A DNA stretch of 20,884 nucleotides from assembly GCA_001800515.1 (NCBI GenBank), contig MGVN01000238.1, forward strand, positions 1 to 20,884, written 5' to 3'. The notes under the pieces were generated by a model. The model did not search any database and was not told the origin of the DNA. It worked only from the letters and a program-made list of their open reading frames with translations. The position numbers and the translations under genes are program-made. Position 1 is the stretch's first letter; every line of letters starts with the position of its first letter. Positions 15,027 to 20,884 of this stretch are shown piece by piece. The stretch is from Elusimicrobia bacterium RIFOXYB2_FULL_49_7 (GTDB taxonomy: Bacteria; Fibrobacterota; OXYB2-FULL-49-7).

Positions 15027-16679
15027 ATGCTGACCCATCTGTCCATTCGCGACTTTGCTCTGGTTGATCGTATTGATATTGATTTCCAAACCGGCTTCAA
15101 TGTCATTACGGGTGAGACCGGCGCGGGGAAATCAGTTATTTTGGGCGCGCTTTCCATACTGCTCGGAGAGCGGGCCAAAGCCGATATGGTCCGTACAGGG
15201 TCGGACAAGGCGGTGGTACAGGCGGTCCTTTCCGCTGAGAACAACCCCGCGCTTCTCTCCGAATCCGAAGCCCTTGGGGTCATAGCGGAAGAAGGCCAAT
15301 TCATCCTTCAGCGAGAGATTACCCGTGATGGTAAGGGGCTCTGTCTGATCAATGGATTGCGTGTTCCACTCGCTACCCTTGAAAAATTGGGCAACCTTTT
15401 TGTGGACCTGCACGGTCAACGAGAAAACGAGACCCTTTTCAAGACCTCCCATCACCGTCGTTTTCTGGACGATTATGCGGGTAACCATGTTCTGTTATCG
15501 ACCTATCAGAACCATTATGACCAATATTTGCGGGTCACAGGCTCTCTTGCCGAACTGGCGGATAAGGAAAAAGCGTTATCCGAAAAACGGGAATTCCTGG
15601 AATTTCAGAAAAAGGAACTGGAAGGCGCTCATCTTGCCGTCGGTCGGGAGGCCCTGCTAACCGCTGCAGTCAAACGGCTGGAAAACCGGGAAAAAGAGGC
15701 CCAGCTTTTTGAGGAACTGGATGCCTTGGTAAACACGGATCTTTCATTGTTGGCCGCACGTTTGAAGAAAAACCTTCAAGTCCTGTCCAAGTTTGATGGC
15801 CGCGGGGAGCCCCTTTTCTCTCAGGCGGAAGAGGCCTTGCTTAAGTTGTTGGACATCGGCCGTGAGGCGCTCCGGCTGGTCACGCCTGAAGAAAAAGAGG
15901 TTTCGGATTTGGATGCCTTAAACGGCCAATTGGCCCAAATCGGACGGCTCAAGCGGAAATATAAAAAGGATGAGGACGAATTGCTCCGGTTGCTTGAAGC
16001 CACAAGTGCCGATTTGACCCTATTGGAGAATGTGTCGGACAAACGGCAGGAACTTGAGAGTGAACAGGCCCGGCTTGCGCAGGAACTGCGGAAGAGGGGC
16101 AAGACGCTTACCTTGTCGCGTCAGAAAAATGCAGTGGAATTCGATCAGAAGGTCAACAACCTGCTCAAAGCCATGAACATGGTTCATGCCGGTTTTTCAA
16201 CCCGCCTGACTTTGCTTGACGATTTCGCTCCGCACGGTCTGGACGATGTGGAGTTTATGGCCGCCATGAATATCGGTGAGACCGGAAAATCCCTCTGTCG
16301 TATCGCCTCGGGCGGTGAGATGGCGCGCGTCACCTTGGCCATCAAGAGCGCCTTGGCCGGTCAGGACAAGACGCCCACCCTTATTTTTGATGAGGTCGAT
16401 TCCGGTATTGGAGGAGAGACTGCGGCCAAGACCGGCGTGCTCCTGAAAAAGGTAGCTAAACACCATCAGGTTCTTTGCATTACCCATCTCCACCAGATTG
16501 CAGCCGAAGCCGATCATCATTATGCCGTTGAAAAGTCGGCCAAACAGGGAAAAAGCGCCATTACCATGCGCTTGCTGGAAAATAATGATCGGATTGAAGA
16601 ACTGGCGCGCATGTTGGGTAATGGCCTGTCCGAAGAGAATCTGTCGCATGCCCGTACATTACTGAAGGGAGTCCAATGA
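15027..16679 (+). CDS. recN: DNA repair protein RecN
   Basis: This 550-residue protein matches the family's normal length. It has the SMC-like layout: Walker A GETGAGKS (29-36), the conserved VDLHGQRENE (126-135), a central coiled coil rich in Glu, Lys and Leu (about 170-370) with the family motif QIGRLKRKY (304-312), the ABC signature ASGGEMAR (427-434), and Walker B TLIFDEVDSGIGG (451-463) followed by ITHLHQIA (485-492). RecN is a cytoplasmic ATPase that acts at double-strand breaks and promotes their repair by recombination. A stop codon (TAG, 15018-15020) just upstream fixes ATG 15027 as the first possible start. The AGGAGG at 14994-14999 is too far away (27 bases) to serve it. It overlaps the next gene by ATGA. 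Confidence 0.98.
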   Translation: MLTHLSIRDFALVDRIDIDFQTGFNVITGETGAGKSVILGALSILLGERAKADMVRTGSDKAVVQAVLSAENNPALLSESEALGVIAEEGQFILQREITRDGKGLCLINGLRVPLATLEKLGNLFVDLHGQRENETLFKTSHHRRFLDDYAGNHVLLSTYQNHYDQYLRVTGSLAELADKEKALSEKREFLEFQKKELEGAHLAVGREALLTAAVKRLENREKEAQLFEELDALVNTDLSLLAARLKKNLQVLSKFDGRGEPLFSQAEEALLKLLDIGREALRLVTPEEKEVSDLDALNGQLAQIGRLKRKYKKDEDELLRLLEATSADLTLLENVSDKRQELESEQARLAQELRKRGKTLTLSRQKNAVEFDQKVNNLLKAMNMVHAGFSTRLTLLDDFAPHGLDDVEFMAAMNIGETGKSLCRIASGGEMARVTLAIKSALAGQDKTPTLIFDEVDSGIGGETAAKTGVLLKKVAKHHQVLCITHLHQIAAEADHHYAVEKSAKQGKSAITMRLLENNDRIEELARMLGNGLSEENLSHARTLLKGVQ

Positions 16680-17746
16680 ATCTGGTTTCCGTTTCGCTGC
16701 TTTGTGTTACGTTGGTCTTTCTTCTCCTGGAGGTCATGACCGGTAAACCGCGCGTCCGAATTCTGTCGGCGTTGGCCGAGCGGTTTGTTTTTCTTCCCTT
16801 TCTGATCTACCTGGTCATTCAGGCTATTCAAAATGATCATGCTTTTCCCATCCTTCTCTTTTTAGGGGCCTTCGTATTAACGTGCAAGGAGGTCATGGTC
16901 GTTTTCCATGATATCGGTTTTCTTCTCGGTTATGGCGGCTTTGAAGCGATTTCCACTCGACGATTCAACCGCTTTTTTCTGGCATTGGCCACGGTTATGA
17001 TGGCGCTTCACATCAGACCCTGGGACAATCTTGCCATGCTGGCTGCGCTGATGATGTCTGTGGCAGATGGGTTTGGATTGCTCTGGAAATATTTTATCCG
17101 TAAACGGGGTATTAAAAATTTGAATCTGGCTATTCGCATTACCTTGGTCCGATTACTCATGAGTCCTGCTTTTCTGATAGTCTATTTTTATGATCGTAAT
17201 TCCAATTTCGGCGATAATTCATTTATTCTGCAATGTACGGCGATTTTCTTTGCCATCATGTTTCTGGTCACCGACGGTCTGGACGGTTATTTTGCGCGTA
17301 AGCGGAACGAAGTGACCAAATTCGGAAAATACTTTGATCCTTTTTCAGACAAGATCTGTACCCTGACCATTTTTCTCTGCTTTGTAGCCAGCAATTATGT
17401 GCCGGTCTGGATGGTGGCTCTGATTTATTATCGTGAAGCGTCCATTTCCGTGCTCCGTACGCTGGCGGCAGCGGAAAATATCGTCATTGCCGCCCGTCCT
17501 TCCGGAAAATGGAAGACCGGGCTTCAAGGAACGGCCATTCTGACCATCCTAGTTTTGGCCACGGTGTTGAGCGAATTGGGCCGTTCGGTTTTTCCGGCCA
17601 TTTATCCCGACATTTATGCTGACCTGCTTTTGGTGTGGGATTATGTTCCCTTTGTACTCATGACCTTTGTTACCATTGTCACCGTTATTTCCGGGATTGA
17701 CTATTTCCTGGCCAGCCGCGTTATTTTGGATAAATATTTCAAATAG
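16676..17746 (+). CDS. CDP-alcohol phosphatidyltransferase (PgsA-like) with membrane N-terminal extension
   Basis: This is a 356-residue protein. Residues about 148-356 match phosphatidylglycerophosphate synthase: NLNLAIRITLVRLL (148-161), the full CDP-alcohol motif from Asp200 to Asp225 (DGLDGYFAR, then G, D, D at the standard spacings), and REASISVLRTLAA (253-265) followed by GKWKTGLQ (277-284). The reaction is transfer of a phosphatidyl group from CDP-diacylglycerol to an alcohol such as glycerol-3-phosphate, in the cytoplasmic membrane. Normal PgsA is about 180-200 residues. Here about 145 residues with roughly four or five hydrophobic segments (near 1-20, 34-52, 57-72, 98-112, 118-137) are fused in front. 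A strong Shine-Dalgarno AAGGGAG (16665-16671) lies 4 bases before the ATG, which overlaps the recN stop. The alcohol substrate is not certain. Confidence 0.92.
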   Translation: MNLVSVSLLCVTLVFLLLEVMTGKPRVRILSALAERFVFLPFLIYLVIQAIQNDHAFPILLFLGAFVLTCKEVMVVFHDIGFLLGYGGFEAISTRRFNRFFLALATVMMALHIRPWDNLAMLAALMMSVADGFGLLWKYFIRKRGIKNLNLAIRITLVRLLMSPAFLIVYFYDRNSNFGDNSFILQCTAIFFAIMFLVTDGLDGYFARKRNEVTKFGKYFDPFSDKICTLTIFLCFVASNYVPVWMVALIYYREASISVLRTLAAAENIVIAARPSGKWKTGLQGTAILTILVLATVLSELGRSVFPAIYPDIYADLLLVWDYVPFVLMTFVTIVTVISGIDYFLASRVILDKYFK

Positions 17747-17749
17747 GAG
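17744..17749 (+). promoter_or_regulatory. Shine-Dalgarno TAGGAG setting the cyclase start at ATG 17755
   Basis: TAGGAG overlaps the stop codon of the preceding gene and lies 5 bases before ATG 17755. The in-frame GTG at 17749 falls inside this site and is therefore not the likely start. Confidence 0.75.
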
Positions 17750-17754
17750 TGATC

Positions 17755-20694
17755 ATGAAAAAGATCCTGAAAAAACTGGGGATCAGTGCGGCGGCCGGTC
17801 TCTTGGTCGCCATTCTGCTCTCGGTTTTTATGCGCTATATTCTGACCGATTTCTGGACCACCCTGGAAAACAAGACCTATGATCTCCGTTTCAAACTGAA
17901 ATTCGACAGTGCCGCACCGGCCTCCAACCAGGTGACGGAAGGTGTTCAAGCGGTTTCTCGTATTGATGATATCATCATCATCGATATTGACGAACGCTCC
18001 ATGTTGGCGGATAAGCTGGGTTTGTATTACAAATGGCCGCGTAGTTATCAGGGTCAGGTGGTCGAATATCTCAAATCCGGTAACAATGCTTCTGCCACCT
18101 TTGATATTCACTTCAATGATGCGGATTGGGGAAAAAGCGAGGCTGAACGCATTCTGACCATCATCAACAATCAGAAGGCCCGCATCGGTTTCAATTCCAC
18201 GGACGAGAAGCATTTGTCCGAGGCCATCCGCTATGGCGTCAATTATGATCGGGACTTGGTCGAGTCCACGCGACAGGCCGGCAATGTGATCCATGCCATG
18301 ATTATGAACGACACCAGCAACTACGCCAACCGCTCCGATTATATTGCGCGCACCACGGAAAAACACCGCCTGGAATCCAACCCGGCGTCAGCCTGCCGTA
18401 TGGAAGAAAGACTTACTCAGCATCTGCGCACCTACAAAGTGTTGGACGGTGCTTTTCCGGCACTGGCGGAGGCTGCTGATCGCATTGCCCTTGTCAATGT
18501 TGACAAGGATGCAGACGGTATTCACCGTAAATTGCCGTTGATGCACAAATTCCGCGGTTATACTTATCCGGTCATTTCCCTTCAGACCTGTCTTAAAGTG
18601 ATGGGTAAGCGTCTGGAAGAGGCTAACTTTATTCCCGGTCAATATCTGGATTTGGGTAAGCCCTTTTATCTCCGTCGGGAAAAAGAAGGAGCCATGACCG
18701 TTTCCTATCCGGGGATAAATGAATTGATGATTCGTTCCTTGCTCCGTGCAGCACCGAAAATCCGCAAGATGAAGGATGGCGAAAACCTGCCCATCACGGA
18801 GAAAATTGTCATTAGTAAGGATGAGGCGGGGGTCATCACTTGTGACATCTTTGCGGGGACCTTATCCTTCACTACCGTGAAGGAATTAAACGGTGTCTCT
18901 CCGGACGAAATTAAGAAGCTCAATCTCAATGAGCCGGTTGCCGTGGGTGACGCAACCGCACTGATTCGAACAGCAGAGGAAACGTTCACTATTGTCGAAA
19001 CCGGGAGTGGTGAAACTACTTTTGAAGATGTCCCTCTCTCTACCATGGCTTTATTGACGGCCATTCCTGGCCGGACGATCATGGGCCTTTCTCCCAAGGA
19101 ATCCTTTATCTTAAGCAACATAATGTCGGTCGCCAAACGGAATGATTCTCTTTTGACGGAATATGTTTTACTGAAAGGGAAGACCCTTTCCGAACTTCTC
19201 AATGCAACGGAAAAGGATTTAGATGCCCTGTCTCCCGGTCAAACGTTGGAGTTTGGTACTCCGATCCGGATTCCGGTGGATGAGTCGGGCCGGATGACCA
19301 TTAATTATAAGGGACTCAAAGCCTCCACCTTTAAGACCATTTCCTTTTATGACATTTTGGCCAAGCGGGTGCCGGCGGATTATTTCTGTGGCAAGATATT
19401 CATCATCGGTTCCGAAGCCGTTTCCATGGGTGATATTGTGAGCGCTCCCATGGACAAGGATTTTGCGGGTTTGGAAATCCATGCCACGGCCATCAACAAT
19501 ATTCTGAATAATGATTTTATTGTTAAATGGGGCGATACCCAGCAAATGGCGCTCTTTGTCGGCCTTTGTCTCCTGGCCGCGCTGATGGCCTTTTTTGTGA
19601 GACCCCTCTTTTCCATCATGGGTACCGTTCTCTTTTCACTCGCTTATTTCATTTTTGCGCTCCACCAATTTGATATGAATATCAATGTGGATGTGGTTAG
19701 GCCCATCATCGGCATGTTCGGCTCCTTTGTCGCCATTCTCATCTACCGCTACATTACCGAGGAAAAGGACAAAAAGTTCCTTAAAGCCACCTTTGAAAAT
19801 TATCTCTCGCCTGAACTCATTGATCAGATGTATGAGAACAAGCAGTTTCCCAGTCTGGGAGGTGAAGAATCGGTCTGTACCGCTTACTTTACGGATATTC
19901 AAGGTTTTTCCACCTTTTCCGAGAAGCTCGGTAGCCCGACCCGCCTGGTTGAATTGTTGAACGAATATCTTTCAGGCATGACGGATATTCTCATGGCTCA
20001 TGGCGGCACACTTGATAAATACATCGGCGATGCTATTATCGCCATCTTCGGTGCACCCATGAAACTGTCCGATCACGCGGACAAAGCGTGTATCACGGCC
20101 ATCGGCATGCAGAACAAATTGGCTGAGCTGCGTGATAAATGGAAGTCAGAAGGGGATAAATGGCCTGAAATCGTCCATATCATGCGCATGCGTATCGGCA
20201 TTAATTCGGGTAATATCGTTACCGGTAACATGGGTTCCAAAAAGCGCATGAATTACACCATGATGGGAGATCCGGTGAATCTGGCCGCCCGTTTGGAATC
20301 TGCGGCTAAACAATACGGTGTATTTACCATGTTCAGCCATTTGACCAAAGATTTTATTAATATGGATCGCTATGACACCCGGGAACTGGACAAGATCATT
20401 GTGATGGGTAAGAGCGAACCGGTCTCCATTTATGAACTGCTGGATGAAAAGGGGAAATCCCCTGCCAATGTCACTGAGATTGTGCAGATGTTCACGGAAG
20501 GGCTTTCCCTCTACAAGAAGCAGGAATGGGACAAGGCCATTGATATTTTCTCAAAGAGTTATCCGTTGGAAAAGGGCTGGCGACCGGATCAGAAGACCAA
20601 TCCCAGCAAGTTGTATATCGACCGCTGTAATGAGTTCAAAGCTAATCCTCCGGGTGCGGACTGGGACGGTGTGTATAAGTTGAAGTCGAAGTAA
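17755..20694 (+). CDS. CHASE2-domain class III adenylate cyclase with an enlarged, internally repeated sensor domain
   Basis: This is a 979-residue membrane sensor. One membrane segment (about 10-29) leads to an extracytoplasmic CHASE2 domain (YDLRFKL, IIIDIDERS, WPRSY, ATFDIHF; ending GKIFIIGSEA and FAGLEIHATAINN). Three membrane segments follow (about 598-615, 618-636, 647-666), then a class III cyclase domain (about 705-895). Catalytic residues are present: metal-binding Asp714 (FTDIQGF) and Asp759 (GDAI), substrate Lys755 and Thr835 (NYTMMG), and transition-state Asn842 and Arg846 (DPVNLAAR). The Lys/Thr pair predicts ATP, hence cAMP. A short TPR-like tail (about 908-940) ends the protein. 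Relatives are usually about 700-750 residues; here about 200 extra residues sit within CHASE2 (about 281-493) and contain repeats. The ligand sensed is unknown. It follows the PgsA-like gene by 8 bases. Confidence 0.94.
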   Translation: MKKILKKLGISAAAGLLVAILLSVFMRYILTDFWTTLENKTYDLRFKLKFDSAAPASNQVTEGVQAVSRIDDIIIIDIDERSMLADKLGLYYKWPRSYQGQVVEYLKSGNNASATFDIHFNDADWGKSEAERILTIINNQKARIGFNSTDEKHLSEAIRYGVNYDRDLVESTRQAGNVIHAMIMNDTSNYANRSDYIARTTEKHRLESNPASACRMEERLTQHLRTYKVLDGAFPALAEAADRIALVNVDKDADGIHRKLPLMHKFRGYTYPVISLQTCLKVMGKRLEEANFIPGQYLDLGKPFYLRREKEGAMTVSYPGINELMIRSLLRAAPKIRKMKDGENLPITEKIVISKDEAGVITCDIFAGTLSFTTVKELNGVSPDEIKKLNLNEPVAVGDATALIRTAEETFTIVETGSGETTFEDVPLSTMALLTAIPGRTIMGLSPKESFILSNIMSVAKRNDSLLTEYVLLKGKTLSELLNATEKDLDALSPGQTLEFGTPIRIPVDESGRMTINYKGLKASTFKTISFYDILAKRVPADYFCGKIFIIGSEAVSMGDIVSAPMDKDFAGLEIHATAINNILNNDFIVKWGDTQQMALFVGLCLLAALMAFFVRPLFSIMGTVLFSLAYFIFALHQFDMNINVDVVRPIIGMFGSFVAILIYRYITEEKDKKFLKATFENYLSPELIDQMYENKQFPSLGGEESVCTAYFTDIQGFSTFSEKLGSPTRLVELLNEYLSGMTDILMAHGGTLDKYIGDAIIAIFGAPMKLSDHADKACITAIGMQNKLAELRDKWKSEGDKWPEIVHIMRMRIGINSGNIVTGNMGSKKRMNYTMMGDPVNLAARLESAAKQYGVFTMFSHLTKDFINMDRYDTRELDKIIVMGKSEPVSIYELLDEKGKSPANVTEIVQMFTEGLSLYKKQEWDKAIDIFSKSYPLEKGWRPDQKTNPSKLYIDRCNEFKANPPGADWDGVYKLKSK
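18637..18714 (+). repeat. Cyclase internal repeat, first unit
   Basis: Residues 295-320 of the cyclase. GQYLDLGKP and GAMTVSYPG here correspond to GQTLEFGTP and GRMTINYKG in residues 495-520. The two stretches are exactly 600 bases apart and both begin CCCGGTCAA at the preceding proline codon. Confidence 0.75.
19237..19314 (+). repeat. Cyclase internal repeat, second unit (the canonical CHASE2 strand)
   Basis: Residues 495-520 (GQTLEFGTP ... GRMTINYKG). In ordinary CHASE2 domains a strand of this type leads into the final part of the fold, so this unit is probably the original and the one at 18637 a duplicate. A weaker third relative may lie midway at residues 392-398 (NEPVAVG, bases 18928-18948). 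Confidence 0.75.
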
Positions 20695-20708
20695 TTAAAA
20701 ACATAGAA

Positions 20709-20884
20709 ATGACCTTCTCTTCCCTCCATCCTGTCATCCAAGCCTTACTGGCGGGTTGTTTCACCTGGAGTATCACGGCCCTTGGTGCGGCAACGGTCTT
20801 TCCCTTCAGGAATGTCAGCCGGAAGGTGCTTGATGTGATGCTGGGATTCGCCGCCGGCGTCATGATTGCAGCCAGTTTTTTTTC
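20709..20884 (+). CDS. ZIP-family metal transporter (GufA-like), 3' partial
   Basis: Fifty-eight codons are visible before the window ends. They encode a first membrane helix (VIQALLAGCFTWSITALGA) and the start of a second with LDVMLGFAAGVMIAASFF, the well-conserved opening of GufA-type ZIP transporters, which carry zinc or other divalent cations across the cytoplasmic membrane. The ATG is 14 bases after the cyclase stop with only an A-rich stretch before it and no clear Shine-Dalgarno. It is probably the fourth gene of the recN transcript. Confidence 0.8.
   Translation, partial: MTFSSLHPVIQALLAGCFTWSITALGAATVFPFRNVSRKVLDVMLGFAAGVMIAASFF

Noticed and set aside
13435..15032. Shared 12-base string CCGGCTATGCTG near 13435 and at the recN start
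   Set aside because: Repeats of this length are expected several times by chance in a 20-kb window, and the flanks do not match.
17701..18366. 221-codon minus-strand open frame across the start of the cyclase gene
   Set aside because: It is antisense to two well-supported genes and has no recognisable domain. It is a coding-strand shadow.
1..20884. Mobile element, CRISPR array, tRNA or rRNA
   Set aside because: No transposase or integrase motifs, no regularly spaced repeats with spacers, and no tRNA or rRNA signatures were found by reading both strands. The duplicated hydrolase fragment has no insertion-sequence ends.

Overview
The window reads as accessory surface-carbohydrate DNA (about 1-13430) joined to a housekeeping and signalling stretch (about 13550-20884) of a Gram-negative bacterium. 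Two glycosyltransferase family 9 (heptosyltransferase-like) genes point to lipopolysaccharide-type glycans. Two large secreted proteins end in the same FlgD-like / type A C-terminal sorting domain (PNPFNP near its start, SGVYLI or SGIYLI near its end). That domain is common in the Fibrobacterota-Chlorobiota-Bacteroidota group and related candidate phyla, so I infer a bacterium of that kind. The exact phylum cannot be read from this window. No rRNA, tRNA, CRISPR array or transposase was found, and no gene-free stretch exceeds 300 bases.

Layout. (1) 2-2116 is a 5'-truncated secreted clan GH-A-like glycoside hydrolase with an N-terminal carbohydrate-binding module. (2) 2382-4937 is a secreted right-handed beta-helix protein preceded by a 262-base leader with stem-loops. 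(3) 5098-5430 is a truncated second copy of the 5' end of gene 1. Its 217-base core is a direct repeat of bases 1-217 (8 mismatches), so the two enzyme genes lie in a 5186-base interval bounded by direct repeats. (4) 5455-13427 holds seven glycosyltransferases (two GT9, five GT4-like) and one SAM-dependent methyltransferase. They are laid out in alternating orientation, with tail-to-tail overlaps at each of the three convergent junctions. The middle of this cluster is clearly richer in A+T than its flanks. No polymerase, flippase, ABC exporter or sugar-nucleotide synthesis gene is visible. (5) 13587-14913 is a STAS-domain protein convergent with a DHH-family phosphoesterase. (6) 15027-20884 is a tight co-directional run: recN, a PgsA-like CDP-alcohol phosphatidyltransferase with a long membrane N-terminal extension, a 979-residue CHASE2-type adenylate cyclase with an internally repeated insert, and the start of a ZIP-family metal transporter.

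How the genes may work together. The glycosyltransferases and methyltransferase probably build or decorate an outer-membrane glycan. The two secreted proteins would act on polysaccharide outside the cell. If the C-terminal domain is a type IX secretion signal, they could be anchored to such a glycan; this is inference, since no secretion-machine gene is in view. The recN run couples DNA repair, phospholipid synthesis and cAMP signalling in one probable transcript. This may only be chance clustering.

The points I would look at first are the truncated N-terminal duplication at 5098-5430, the repeated insert in the cyclase sensor domain, the run of overlapping convergent gene ends, and the substitutions at catalytic-motif positions in the hydrolase and the second GT9.
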